64,000 nt of DNA from Ulva prolifera (lineage: Eukaryota > Chlorophyta > Ulvophyceae > Ulvales > Ulvaceae). Under the pieces are notes generated by a model, which searched no databases, was not told where the DNA came from, and saw nothing but the letters and a program-made list of their open reading frames with translations. Below are positions 1-13,531 of this stretch, piece by piece (position 1 is the stretch's first letter; each line of letters starts with the position of its first letter). The translations under genes and the position numbers were made by a program. The DNA lies in contig CM041204.1 in NCBI GenBank assembly GCA_023078555.1, forward strand, positions 2,696,430 through 2,760,429, given 5' to 3'.

Positions 1-1
1 C

Positions 2-3000
2 AGGGGCATCTTCGCGGCATTAGAGGCGACGCGAGGCATCAACTGTGCGCCGCCGGGCCGGCGGGCGCGGTGTGTGAACATCAAGCGAAGCAACCGCCGC
101 CGGGCGAACGCGGGCGCGTCGGACGCGACGATGCAGAGGCTGGAGGTGACGCAGATGAGCGTCGTGGACATTGACTTTGCGGAGGTGGTCGATGGGGCAC
201 GGGCGCGGGCGGGCGTGCAGTACAGGGCGCGTCAACTCTGGCAGTCCTCCGTCGATGATGTGCGGAGCTAGCTACTGCATGCATACACCTCTGTCTCACC
301 AATGCTGCTGTTGCTTGATATGATTGTGATACAATCTCACAAGTCCTGAACTCGCATCTGTGGACGCTGTTGAGGTGCAAACAGTGGCACGCCGGGGGAG
401 TAGGGGCGTGCACGTGCCGCCTGGGTGATCCTTTGGCAGAATCCCAGCAGCTTTGCACTCGTGGCAGCCAATGACGCTGGCATGCTGCCATTTATACCAG
501 AGCTTGCTGCAGGGGGGCGTGGATCTCAAGAAGCGATCCATCGTGCTCCAGCAGGGTACCGACGGCAGAATTTCCCTGCAGCTGTGCATCGACTTGAGGA
601 CGATAAAGGACATCCACGTCCTGAACACCGGCTCCAGAGGCACCTCGCAGCTGCTGGCGCTGCGCCTGCGCAGGCCCCCGGTCCTCGACACGTTGCAGCG
701 CCGCAGCGGAGACACCGACAACCCCTTGCGTGCACTCATGGACGAGCTGCGGGGACTCACGGAGCATCCACCAAAGCTCGAGCGGGCCACAGACGTCTCC
801 GCATGCGAGGCGTTTGCTAGCCCGACTGCTCACGTCTGCCTCGCGTTCGGCACCACACGCGGCTTCGATGCGGCGCAGACGGTGCTCAAGGGCTTCAAGA
901 TCCAGCGTAGGCGTGTGCTGGACGTCTGCATGCATGGCTCCCGGCACCAGGGGGCGTGCAGTGGAGTGAGCCACCACCTGCCCTCGACGCTGCAACCTCT
1001 CACCTCGGCGGACTTTGCAGCTGCCGGAGACACAGTGCACGGGGTGGCGTTCCTGCTGGACCTGCTGCTGCGCCACGGCCACCTGCGCGCCGCGGACGTG
1101 CCGGAAGTCCTGGTGATGCTGCGTGATCTGTGCCAGTGGGGGGAACTTGACAGCTACTCGGCGTATCTCGCCGAAGCTGCAGACAACCTGCCCCCCTTCC
1201 ACCGCTGCAACAGTGGGCGGGAAGTGCTCGAACGGGTACGCCTTCATACGAATCTTCGCCATGCAGATGGTGTCCAGACATCTCTGCCGTGATCTGATCT
1301 GCACACACGAGGTGTGTTAACAGGGCTGTGAGGTGCCGCGGGGTGCAGGTCCGCGGGATGCACTTTCACGGCTGTCGCCTGCGGCCAGGGTATGCCGCGA
1401 TGCGTGGAGGTGCCGGTGCGCCGTCACAGCCTGCGCACGCAGCCTTCCACCACCCCAGCCATGCAGCATCTGCAGCTGCGGAGGCGCTTGGCGCCAGGGT
1501 GACTCAGAGGGAGCCAGAAGATGCATCACCGGTGTGCCCCTGTCTCACTCCGCGCCGTCACTGTGATGCCCAGGCACCCATCAATCAGTTTCCGTCACGA
1601 AAAGTTCGCGGGCGCGGTGCGCCAAGCGCGCACGGCCATGTGTGCACCGCTGAGCAGCCTGACAGCCTTCAAGTTGCTAGCGGCGCCCTTCCAGCTTGGC
1701 CCCGCATGCTGCCTTGTTGGTCGTGACGAGAGCAGACGTTCCGCATTGTGTATGTGGAGTTTGCGCCAGTAGTGTTGGCGCCATCCTTCTTTGCTAATGC
1801 TACAGTACAGGCAAGCGGCCAGATGACCAGCCTCTGCAAAGTATCCTTTGTTTGGGTACATAAGTGAAGAATGCATGTGCATTCCCCTGCCGTGCATGTG
1901 CAATCGGTGCGCCGCCTCTGATTGTCTCAACCGATTCTTCTGCGATTTTCTCTTTCGTGCAGATATCACCCGCGACACCAAGCACAGATGGCGAGGCAGA
2001 AGATGCTGAGTCAGACGAGGAGGAGGAGCTAGTAGCGGAGGAGGAGGAGGAGGGCATCATGTGGCCGCGGCGCGTCATCGTGACGCCGCTGCGCGCGCTA
2101 CCCTACCCCAGCACCCCCGAAGTCTCCAACCGCATCATCCGCAGGCGCGCCTCCTGCCACGACGTTTGAACATCCCCTTCTCAGTGCTTGCACACTCACA
2201 TCTGCTAACAAAAGTTTTCAAGTCCATTCATTTGGGGGTTTTCAGATTCCCTGTCCTTCTTTGAAGAATTCATGGGACAACCACGGCCTGCAGCTGGCCC
2301 CACTGGGTCCCCCATGATCGATCATGCACCTCACCTCCCCTGCTGTCACCGTGCCTGTCACTGCAGGTACGCCAAGTTCGAGGACCGCTTCCTGCGGGTC
2401 GCGTTCGCCAGCGAGTGGCTCGGATCGATAAGCTACCTCGACCTGTCTCCCGCCGTCTGCGAGCGCATCCGCGGCCTCCTCCAGGACGGCCTCACCGTTG
2501 GCCTCCGCCGCTTCGTCTTCCTCGCGTTCTCAAACTCGCAGCTGCGCGACCACAGCTGCTGGATGTACTGCGAGGACGGCCGTGCTGCTGATGGCGCCCC
2601 GTCCGCGGACGCGATCCGGCAGTCCATCGGCGACTTGAGCGCGCTGCGCACACCCGCGAAGTTCGCGGCGCGGCTTGGGCAGGCGTTCAGCACCACCTAC
2701 GAGACGTTCCGCTTCAACCGTGTAGACATCTGTCACATCCCGGATGAGGTGCACGGCGATGGGGAGTTGTACTCAGACGGGGTGGGGGTGATCACGCGTG
2801 CAGGTATGCAGAAGGTGGCGGACCTGCTGCCGATGCGCATGCGGCGTAGGTTGACAGGCACACTGCCCTCGGCGATCCAGATCAGGCTGGGCGGCTGCAA
2901 GGGCATGCTGACACTGTGGGACAACATGCGGTGCGTTTCATGCCTTCATTTGTCTGTATAAATATCGATCCTTAGCCTGGAGCTTCACACCGTCAGCGAG

Positions 3001-5972
3001 CCTCCGTCTTGCATCCTCCTGTGTCCAAACTGTTCATCTAGCCATCTCCAAGTTGTAGTCTACAAAGCGCAGCTCCAATCCCTCTTGCGCTCTGGGGACA
3101 TTCTCAGCATAAGGAGCGCGTCATCCTTCCAATGTACACCTGAGTGCATCAGCATCGTGTATGCAGGGGCATGCGGCCGGGGGCGCTGGTGGGGGTGCGG
3201 CCATCAATGAAGAAGTTCGAGTCGGAGGACCTCGCGGTGGAGGTGTGCGCGGTCGCGCGGCCCATGCCCGCCGCCATCAACCGCCAGCTCATCATGGCTC
3301 TCCTCTCCTTGGGTATAGCAGGCAGCATTTTCAAGCGGAAGTATGATGCGCACGTGCGCCAGCTGGACCAGCTGCTGGACGGCGGTGAAGAAGGCCTCGG
3401 GGTATGTATGCTGTACAACTACATACACGAATCGGAGCCAGCATGCTGTGATGAGCAGTGTACGTGCATGCTGTGCTGCCTCTTGGGGTGCGGTGAATTT
3501 CGGTGTGTCCGGGCCGACTGCTGTGCATGTCCCTGATGCGGAACACATACCAGAAAGCCGTGGGTATCAAACTTGAAAAGCCGGAATCAGATCGCGGGCC
3601 TGATCGTCACCGCCGACGAAAATGTAGTCTCTTCCCGGTGCCGTGTGCAGATGCTGCGGGCGATGGGTGCTTACGCCGCCCACAGTGTGCATGGCGTCGG
3701 CGTGGCGCAGGGGTCGCTGCCCGCATGCATGATCGAGGCGGGAATCTCACCCCGGGACGACATCTTCCTGATGTCCCTCTGCCAGGCCTACCGCACCTTT
3801 GCCCTCAAGAGTGTCCAGGTGTGCCGGCATCCAAGCCCATTTCCTGCAACATGTTGAACACATGTTTTGGTCTTGTTGGGGCCCTGTGCTCGTGGTCTCA
3901 GCCAATCTCTGTTGTACTCCACCAATCCACTTTGCCAAACAGTGTCCACTGCAGGAGAAGTGCCGCATGCCGCTGGACCAAGGGGTCAACCTCATCGGCG
4001 TCATGGACGAGTCCGGCACCCTCCCCCCCGGCACCTTCTGGGCGTCCTGGGACCGCAACCGCGGCCGACCGCACCCTGGCAATCCCACCGGCGACCCCGA
4101 AGTCCACCCCCTGCCGCCCGGCACGCGCACCGTCGTCTCTCGCTTCCCCTGCCTCGCGCCCGCCGACGTGCGCGTGCTGCGCGCTGCGGACCCCAGCACG
4201 CTGTCCCCGGCGCTCACGGCCCTGACAAACGTGGTCGTGTTCTCGCAGCACGGCACGCCGGAGCCGTGCAAGATGTCCGGGGGCGACCTCGACGGCGACA
4301 TCTACCTCCTCACCTGGGACCCGGAGCTCATCCCACGGTGCGAGGTGGAGGCTGTGGACTATACTCCCGCAAAGAAACCGGTCGACCAGCTGAGGCCTGT
4401 GCAAGTTCCCCAGATTGTCGACTTTTTCATCGATTACATGCGGAACGACCAGCTCGGACGGATCGCAAACGGCCACCTCGCAATCGCGGACTTTGCGGTG
4501 GACGCGTCAGGGAAGCGAGTATACGCTGACAACACAAAGTGCCACAAGCTCGTGCAGCTGCACTCGACGGCCGTGGATTTTGCCAAGACGGGCGTGCCTG
4601 TGGACCCTGCCGACGTGAGCGCGGTCGTGAACGGGGAGGAAGTGCCGGATTACTTAGGGGGCACAACGCTGTCAACAACCGTGATCGGGGAGATCGCGAG
4701 AGACTCAAAGGAGAAGATTGCAGCGGCGGGGAACGAGGTGCAGCTGGAGGGCGCGGAGGCGGCGGCGGGGCACAGAGCCGCGGACCCGGACCTGCTCCTG
4801 CCGGCTGGGCTGCTGGCCGGGATGATGGACGACGCGGAACAGCTGCTGTATGACTGGACGGTGGACATCTGCCAGCTCATGCGGAGGTGCGCTCGCGTGA
4901 ACAGCTGTGGACTGCTTACGTGCATCTGGAAGTGAACAGTTGCTTCGGTCCGTGCTGCACTGTGTAGCACCTGTTCGTTTGTGCGCATGTACAGCAGATA
5001 CGCATGAGATTGAATACCCATGCGCTGAATTTTTTTTTGTTTACGCCAAAAGGCGCTTTTATTCATCGTGAGACACTATCGGGCACTTGAATGACGGTGA
5101 TCGAGTCATTGCTCACCCTGCATTGTGTCGAGGGCGGGGGGCCATGTGCAGGTATGGAGCCATGGACGTGGGGCAGGTGTTTGCGGGGCGCGTGCGCGAG
5201 TTCCATGGCCGCGCCGCGGGCCGCGAGAAGCAGGCGGATCACCAGAAGCAGCTCGACACGGCGCTCGCAGTTCTCGTGCAGCGCTGCCAGCGGTGGTGGT
5301 TCCCAGACATCGAGCCGGCGGAGACCGCGAGCGCTCTCGGCTCCGATGTCATGAGCCGCACTGCCGCCTCTGCTGTGGGTGCGCCAGCACCATTCATGTG
5401 TTCAGGCGCACACTGCATCGCATCGTGTCTATATATAAGACAGTCTTGCTGTCGTAGCAGGCTCGCAGCCGTTGGTGCGGCTGTTGCAGACCCGTCAGCA
5501 GCGCTGATTTGCATCGCTTGCTTGATCATGCATTGCTGATTGCCTGGTCACACAGGTATGACACCCATCCGCCTTGGCGATACGCACTGGCATGCAGCAC
5601 TTCTGAGCTCGTATGCAGTCTGTTTTGCAGCTGGTGCACGCGTGTGGCGTGCCGCTGGTACACGCATGTGGCGTGACACCGCTGTGTGGCCATGGTCTCG
5701 GCGCATACAGTGCTGTGAGTGCTCTCTGTTGGAGTGCAGGGCACAAGTCGGTGGCATCGACGCTGCAGGCCGTGGCGCCTGGCACACAGGAGGAGCTGCT
5801 GTGTGCTGCATCAGCGCTGTACAAGGCGGCGTATGCGGTCGACCGCAGCCGGACTGCCGACGAGGCCCTGATTCGGCGGGCGTGCCCGTGGCGGGTGGCG
5901 CCGCGGCTGCTGCTGCAGCTGAAGCTGTACCAACAGGCGCAGCAAGGACATGCAGGGGACGTTCGCGGGTAG
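2..5972 (+). CDS. RNA-dependent RNA polymerase, copy A (5' truncated by window)
   Basis: Cellular RdRP (RDR family), which copies single-stranded RNA into dsRNA for small-RNA silencing. Inferred exons: 2-259, 513-1235, 1963-2144, 2367-2930, 3167-3401, 3651-3818, 3955-4886, 5152-5378, 5740-5972 (TAG). Their total is divisible by three and gives about 1173 visible residues. The catalytic motif SGGDLDGDIY is in exon 7 (DLDGD codons 4285-4299). Other RDR hallmarks are the RFLRVAFASE-type start of the catalytic domain (exon 4), RPSMKKFES and INRQLIMALLSLG (exon 5), and GVAQGSL (exon 6). Intron positions and phases match copy B downstream. Exons 4, 5 and 6 have identical lengths in both copies (564, 235, 168). 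Intron 3 seems to start with GC (2145). The acidic linker before the catalytic domain is far shorter than in copy B. The frame is intact, so I do not call it a pseudogene. The 5' end lies outside the window. Confidence 0.9.
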
Positions 5973-8900
5973 CGACCGTGCGCTGGGACGGGGGATGTAT
6001 TTGTGCAATGTGTGCAGGACGAGGCTTTAGTAAGCATCTTAATGATTCGAACCAGGATATATTGTCTATTTGGCAGCTCAGATGAAGTTGTTTGTGTATT
6101 AATACCGGTTGAAGGCCGCAATCGAAATTTGCTCCCGCTCGTGTCACCCAGGCTACCAAGTTCCAACCTGGCACATGTGACTGAACATGAGAACATTGCA
6201 GAATCAAGCATGCTGCAGATCCACAACGCATGTGGTTCTTTGGGGTACCAGGTCACAAATTGAATAGCTGTCATGTTCAACACGATGACCAATGCTGTAC
6301 ACATTGTCGTGGAAACCGGCTGTCGTCGAATCACCCAGCGTGCAGTGTAAAGTAAAGTAAATCTGAATTTGCTGAGCCGTATCCTATTGGACATTGACAA
6401 CTCTGAGTGAACGGCACCACATATGCCGAAGGGGTAAACCACCTGGAAAATCCCCCTCAGACGACCGTACGCAACTCACAGGGCCTCCTCCTGTGCTAAG
6501 CGAGGTAGTTACGTTTCGATTCCCCAAAGCGCACGCAGAATCGAACCCACGGCCTCCTGACACAGAGGGGGTAGCTTTTGTACCGTCCTCAACCCATTGG
6601 ACCCAGTGTTATCATAGCAAATGCTACATGCTGATGCATCTGAGCTCAGCAGCGAACATCTGATGGTGAAATTGGTTCGTACTTCCTTTGATGCACATGC
6701 TACCTGGGCACATGCGTGCTACTCCATGTAGCACTGCATGGTCACGCCTTTTCCACACTGCCCCCTGCGCGATAGCCAGGCCTGCCTCTGCCGCACTGCA
6801 ATGTCACAATCTTGTATATTGTCATTCAGCGACCTGCTCAAGAGCAGTCAAGCCCCCCCTCCTGTGTCAGCCTTCCTGGCCATGGGGATGCTCCTGAGGG
6901 TCACATCGGCTGGCGGGCGTCACAAACTCTCCAGACGCATAGAATGGAGACATGAACGTTGTTGAAGGGAGACATAGTGAGGCCATGGCCTCGAGCTAGT
7001 TGCTGGGGCGTACGTGGGTGCTTTGCAAGCAGCCCTGCCACGGTGCGTGTCCAGGCCACATCCGCGATCGTTTTGCGCTGCTGTGATGGATTTGTGTAGG
7101 CGGGGTGGTACCTGGAAACTCATGGACGACCACAAAGCATGCAGTGCTTTACGCATGCTTCGGTGGCAACACTTCAATGCTTCAGCCACAGAGCACACGT
7201 GCTGTTTGATCCTTTATTGGTTCGTAGTGCATGTCCCTGACTGAATAGATGGTGCCAGCCATCTGTGATGACCATGCCAGACCACTCAGGCAAGTCATCC
7301 ATGCTTACCACCCTACATTGACCTGAAGCGCTGCCGAGCCTGAAATATCCCAAACTGTGAAGCGACTGGCACATGCAGCAGTCCTGCAGAGGTCTGCTGC
7401 ACGGCAGGCTCGTATCAGGTATTTGTGTCTCCCACACTACCTGGAACATGCCAAGCTCGCTCACGCAGCTACCATCAAGACAGTTCTGTTCTATAAATGA
7501 CAAGCTGCCCCTGTGCCTCTCTGTGCCTGTTGTCTTGCTGCCAGACAGGACAGGCACATTACATCGTGACAAGACAAATACATTGAACGTCCGCGGTCGA
7601 CATGTTTGTCAGCAAAGGCTGCTCAGACGTAAGAAGATCTGATCCATCTTCTTGTCCACAGCACCATGTGTTGTGAGAGATGATGCTGAGGCAGCAACCG
7701 CTACTGCTGGACCGTGTACAACATGCAGGAGCTACCACGTTTTTCCAGGCCTGATGCAGTAATCCGGTCCAACACATGCCTTTCGTCCTGTGCTTGGGCC
7801 AGTTCTTCATGCCAAGAGGTACATGAAGGTACTCGGACATGAATCGCAACGGCTGGCGTTCAACAGAAAAACATGTAGCAACAACACGGCGAAAGTTTCC
7901 AAGCGACACTGCTCACTGCTACCGACAATGTATCCTCATTTATATCAAAAGGTTTCCTTACATTTTGTTGGAGTCGCACCCGAGCGGGTCTGCGGGGCCC
8001 AGGAAATCACGGCCCGACGTAAAATACACACCGACCAAGCTCACAGAATGTGGCAAGGCAATACCGTTACAGCACTGCAAGCAAAATATCGATGTACATT
8101 GGTCCCGATTTCTGCAGTGTGACGCAGCACAGGCACGTATTGAAACGTTGATTGTGAGAAGCTGTCCAGAAACCACAATGGATTGCAGGAACGAGAAAAT
8201 GCGTCGACGTGTCCATGACAAGGTCTATACTCGCAATGAGCTCTGTTCGGCGATTCGTGCCATGAACATCCGTGAGTCGAATTCAGTGGCTGTATGCAGG
8301 TGCTCGACTTGAGAAGGGAAGGCCATCCGAGCAATTGCAACCGGTCTGAGAACGCGCCATGGGCGTGTCCACGAACTTCAGAACGACATATCATCTCCCA
8401 GTTCCTACAGCGCGAAGTCATGCTCAAGTACTTCGACTTCGTTCGCTACGTGTGCAAGCCAACACGATGCCTCGTACTGGCCCTCGCCAGTGCTCACCTG
8501 CCTCGGTGCATGCTTGTCAGCGGACACGACATCGTCATCACTGATCAGAGATGGATCAACGTCGAGGTGGTCGTGGAAGGAAGCACCGGTGCGGCGTCTG
8601 AATGTTCTCACCGATGTAGCACGGATTCTGCCATCGCACACTTGCACAGCACACAGCAGTTCCTAGCGCATTGTACATGCCCGAGGCTGCTGCATCGATA
8701 AAGACAAACGTACAACATCGTGCATCTCTGCTGTCTCAACAGACGAGAACTTTCACGCGCGATGATGTGCACTGTAACGAGAGCGCATCCGAAGCCCTAG
8801 TCAGAGACACATCGATTAGTGCTGCTGCGCAAGAAGCGATTTCAGATCCATTTGCAGACTTGCATTCTTGACAAAGTAAAACATGCGTTACCGTGTACAT

Positions 8901-9378
8901 AGTAAAGTATACACGGCTGCAAAACGCCTGCCTAGATGTGCTGGCATCTGTGACCTGCTCATCCCTCAATGCCACGCACACACTGACACGTTTGTGCCTG
9001 GCTGTAGCCAAGAGATGCAAATCAACGTCTAGCCGCACGATCCACATGTGCGCATTTGTGTGCGGGGATGGTGCTGCATTGTCGGGTCCATGCGGGTGTC
9101 GGTGGAAGCTTCCGCATGTGCTGCGCGTGTAGGTGTGGGACTGTGGTTGTGCTGGTGTGCGTGGGTGGTTCCGGAACACAGCGATGCACGACTGGCGTGG
9201 AGGCGGCGGCTTGCGTGGGTGGTGGTCCTGTTTGTGTCGTGCGCGCGGACCCTGCCGCGCGACCTGCCTTTCCAACGTCGTCCCTGCAACGCATGGACAC
9301 CTGAATCCCTGTGGAATTCCCGCAGCACCACCGACCGCCTCTCCAAACGTTGCCTCTGCATCACGCTAACACGTAAGC
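5973..9378. other. Spacer between the two RDR copies
   Basis: About 3.4 kb without a gene I can support. It holds the SINE-like repeat at 6347-6612. The short open frames elsewhere (for example 7790-8700) show no recognisable domain or consistent codon bias. The 5' UTR, promoter and any non-coding first exon of RDR copy B probably lie in 8900-9378, but I see no decisive signal. Confidence 0.5.
6347..6612 (-). repeat. SINE-like element, full-length copy
   Basis: Read on the minus strand, the element has a tRNA-like head at 6612-6530. It contains a B-box match GGTTCGATTC (plus 6538-6547) and, about 45 nt upstream, an A-box-like stretch around GTCCAATGGGTTGAGG. A conserved body follows and then a TTTACTTTAC-type tail at about 6362-6347. 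The body recurs on the plus strand at 39544-39718 and, more diverged, at 24714-24833. CAGTGT flanks both ends (6343-6348 and 6604-6609), a possible but short target-site duplication. The SINE assignment is inferred from head, body, tail and copy number. Confidence 0.7.
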
Positions 9379-12300
9379 ATGCCATACAGGAGGGGCCAGG
9401 GGCTCCTGACCGGCGCCTTCACCCCACCCGGAACCAACGAGGCCATCGCGTCCCTCCAGGCGCTCCAGGAGGACCTCGAGGCGCCCGACCGCCTCGATGC
9501 CGACATCGCGAGCCACATCGACGTCCGCACCGCCGACACCATCACCGAGCTCTTCCTCTCCAGCGTCGACGACGCGTCCCCCCCGGACTTTGCGCTCGCG
9601 CGCCTCCGCAAGTACTTCCGCGACGCCGCCGACCCCGGCCACCCCGGCTCCGACACATACCTGCAGCTGCGCCTGCACGACTCCGGCCTCTTGCCCGCGC
9701 AGGCCGTGCTGAGCGCCCGCGCCGGCCCGCGGCGCGGCACCGCGCTCGTGGAAGTCGCGAGCCGTGCCGTCGCGGAGTTGTTCTGCGGCGCGTCGTTCCA
9801 CGTGCGGGGCCGCGGCGGGGACGTGGCCGCGGCGGAGCGCGGCGGGGGCGGGGGCGGGGGCACATGGGGGGGAATCAACTGCGCGCCGCCGCACCGGCCG
9901 CCGCGGTGGGTGAACATCAAGGTGAACCGGCAGCGGCGGCGGGATAGCAGGGGCGCGTGTGATGAGACGATGAGGGAGGTGGGGGTGGTGAAGGTGAGCT
10001 TTGTCGACCTGGACGTGCGGGAGGGGGTGCGTGGCGGGGAGCAGGGCGGCCCAGGCGCCCGGCGTGGCCGCGCAGGGACGGTGTACCCTGCGCGTGTGCT
10101 GTGGGAGACGAACATCGAGTCGGTGCGGTCCCTTGCGTCGCCGTTTTCGATTGCGCATGCATGTGTTCAGGTGTACCCGTTTTGGAGCAGGCCGAGCCGT
10201 CAAACCCAGCAGCTGTTGATCTCAATCCCACACGAACGCTGGGGTCCTTGTTTTGGTGCAGCCTTCCAGCGACTGCCTCCAGCGTGTGCAGTGTGCTGCA
10301 TGTGCGCTTGCGCGAGTAGACCCTGACTGGCGCTGCCAACCTTAACCCGGGGCAACGGGTCGCCTTTGCAGTGAGAAATTGGCTCTTTCAAAATGAGTCA
10401 TTTTGTCTACAGCAGTCATGAACATCACCACAGGTGCAGGCATGCGCCGACCTCAAGACCCGGTGCTTTGAGCTCGAGCAGTTCGACCCCAAGCCAGGAA
10501 CCGAGTACCTCACGAAGCTGTCGCTTGATCTCCGCACGATCAAGCATGCGGCTGTGTACGAGCTCGACGCCGCCCCCCCGCCGCAGCCCCGCCCGGCTCC
10601 CCCCCGGCACACCCGCACGTCCGACACGGGCGCGATCGTGATTGACGGGGACGCGGAGGGCGACAGCGACGTGGAGGTCGCGCCCGCGAGGTGCCTCGCG
10701 CTGCGGCTGCGGCGGCCGCCGACGATCGAAACCGCGGCGGTGCCGAGGGCAAAGGACGCGGTGGTGCAGGCGGCGCTCGACGCGATCCAGGCCGCCCAGG
10801 CCAAGGCGGCAGCGTTCGAGACGAGCACCGATGTGTCCACCGTCGAGGCGTTTGCGAGCCCGACGGCGTGCTTCTGCCTGCACTTTGACTCCAGCGCCGC
10901 CCTGCGCGAGTGCCAGGAGCTGCTCTGCGAGCTGCGCATATGCATGCGGGATATGCGCGTGGTGACCCTGCGCGGCTCGCGCCACGCGGACGTCTGCGGC
11001 GGGATCAGCCATGAGCTGCCGGCGCTGGCGCCCCTGCAGCCACTCACGGCGCAGGACCTCGCGGCCGCCGGGGACTCGGAGTTCGCGCTCAGCTTCCTGC
11101 TGGACATGCTGCTCGTGCACGGCCACCTGCGTGCTGCGGACGTGAAGGGCGTGCTGGGCATGCTGCGGCAGCTGCGCGCGTGGGGGCTGGTGAAGAGCTA
11201 CGTTCAGTTTCTGGAGGGTGTTGCGCGGGATGCGCCGGCGTTCCATGCATGCAACGACGGTGACACCGTCATGACCCGGGTGCGTGCTGAGCATGCTGTG
11301 CGTGCTGCGTGGCTGAGGGTCTTCATCGAGGAGGAGCCCAAATCGATCAGCGGCTGGAGAGATCATGCAAGCACTTTTTCTCATATGCTTATGTGATCCT
11401 TCAGCGATGGTCTCATTTTTCCAGGCAAAGCGTCTGCCCCTGGCAAGCGCTGTCCTGTGCGCATGATTCATTCTCACACCCATGACACGTCCACGTCGCT
11501 CGATGCAGGTGCAAGCGATGCATGCGCGGGAGGTGCGGCGCAGAAGGTCCCAAGGGGGCGCGGCCCTCCGCACGGCGCAAGGGGCTGCCGCATCCGGGCC
11601 CGCACCCGCCCAACGCAGCCCGGCGCCGCCGCAGCCACCACAACGGCACGGCAGCTGCCTGCCGCAGAACCTTCGTGCCCCGCAGCATGCTGCTCCTCCG
11701 CCCCCACAGCCACAGCAGGGCCGCAGCGCAGCGCAGCAGCGTGCAGGCGCTTGCCCAGGGGAGCCCCGTCTCGGCCTCGTGGGTGCTGAAGCAGATGCAT
11801 GGCGGCAGTGTGGCCTGAAGCGGCCCTATGCCTGCGCTGTGAGGGTACGGTGACCTGCTGCGGCCGCGTCTATGCATGTATGTGATGCGTTGTCGGCGCG
11901 GCCACCGACTGGCAAGGCATATGAACGTGCCGCACTGTCAGCGCCATGCCGCACTGGCATGCGCCGTATGTGGCCACAGTGATTGGACACATCAAAAACA
12001 CTTGTTCCAGATTGCAATCTATCTGGTACAACCAGTCCTCGACCCCCCCTTGAGTCTATAACAAGCTTGCAGTTTCGGTGTTGGGTTCCATGTGGGCTGA
12101 GCTGCCCTGCTCTAGTCACATGTGGCGAGCATTGCCATGGCACCAATGGCGGGTCGTTTTCCTCATGTCCTGGGTAGCCAGTGAAGTGTGCTGGCTAGAT
12201 GAGGTGGCGAAGCTGCTGCAGCTCATTGCAGCCCACAGAATACGCAAAGCCATTGACGTAATGTGGCTGCCTGTCTGAACGTGCTGTCTGCTCTGCGTGT

Positions 12301-13494
12301 GCACGGCAGATGGGGATGTCAGAGGCATTTGCCAGATTTGCCACTGCACGTACGCGTGTCTGCGCGGTTTCAGCAGCATCAGCGAGGCAATGTGCCTGAG
12401 GCATGTGCTTTGGCCGGGTCAATTTCATTCTGAGGTTGCCGCCGTGTGTAGATATGTCCGCAGTCAATCTGCACACTCTACCAGCGCTGTGAGGATGTGT
12501 GGTTGAGGAGAATATCAGCATGCATGCGTGACATGGCCTTCATGCAGCATAGCTGAAGGCTGTAGATGTATTATTGCGTGCAGGGCTTGGGCGGCGCAAG
12601 TTCTGCTGTTGTTATCGAGAGCGACGGCATCAGGCAGGGCGCTGGAGGTGGCGTTGAGGGAAATAATGGGGAATTGTCCAATAACAAGAATGATGGTGCA
12701 CGAATGGTGCACATTGAGGAGCTTGGCATCCGCAAGAAGCGAGTGCTTGGGGCACCTGCAATAGGGAAAGGTGCCACAGGGCCACATGCCATGCCTGTCC
12801 TAGACTTGGCGTGCGCCGCTGTCGCAGATAGGCATGGTGTGTACATGCATGCAGGGGCGGGGGCAGACTCGGTGGCGGCGGCCAGCTCGGGGGAGGGCCG
12901 CGGCGCCGGGCCGGTGCATGACGCCAGCATGCATGCTGTTACACGCGTGGCAGCGGCGGGGGCGGGCCTGCGGTCCGGGGCTGTCTTTGACGTGACAGAT
13001 GATGCAGAGACGCGGCAGGTTGTCACATGCATGCGGGATGTGGCACACGCGGGGAAGGGGTCTGACGGATCGTCCGTTTGTGATGTGTCCGACCAATCCC
13101 CCGTAGCTGCTGCTGCTGCCGCCGGCGCCGCGGCTGCCGTTGTGGCGCTTGAGTCGTTGCCGGACACGCCAACAACAGCTTCCAAGGCCTCCACCACAGC
13201 TGCGCTTGAGATTGAGCAAGTGGGAATGGTAGACACGTGCGGGCAGCCGGCGGTGAACCCTGCCGAGGCGCCGGTGCATGTCGTGGAGGTGTCGGGAGAT
13301 GAGGGGTCAGGGACAGACGAAGAGCCGGAAGAGGTAGAGACGGGCATGATCTCGCCGCGGCGGGCGGCGGTCACGCCACTGCGCGTGCTGCTGTACCTCG
13401 GAGAACCCGAAATCTCCAACCGCATACTGCGCAGGTGCCAGATCCACCGCGCGTATGCATGGGCTACATGCACACGTACAGATCTGACGTTTTT

Positions 13495-13531
<37 letters not shown>

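Noticed and set aside
5495-6442. 315-residue minus-strand frame beginning VYPFGICG, repeated at 39617
   Set aside because: The shared peptide is just the translation of the SINE-like body; no protein family is evident.
6530-6612. Functional tRNA gene on the minus strand
   Set aside because: It has a B box and an A-box-like stretch, but acceptor and anticodon stems do not pair, so it is treated as a SINE-like head.
10425-11573. 382-residue minus-strand open frame
   Set aside because: Antisense shadow of GC-rich RDR copy B exon 2, whose sense frame aligns with copy A.
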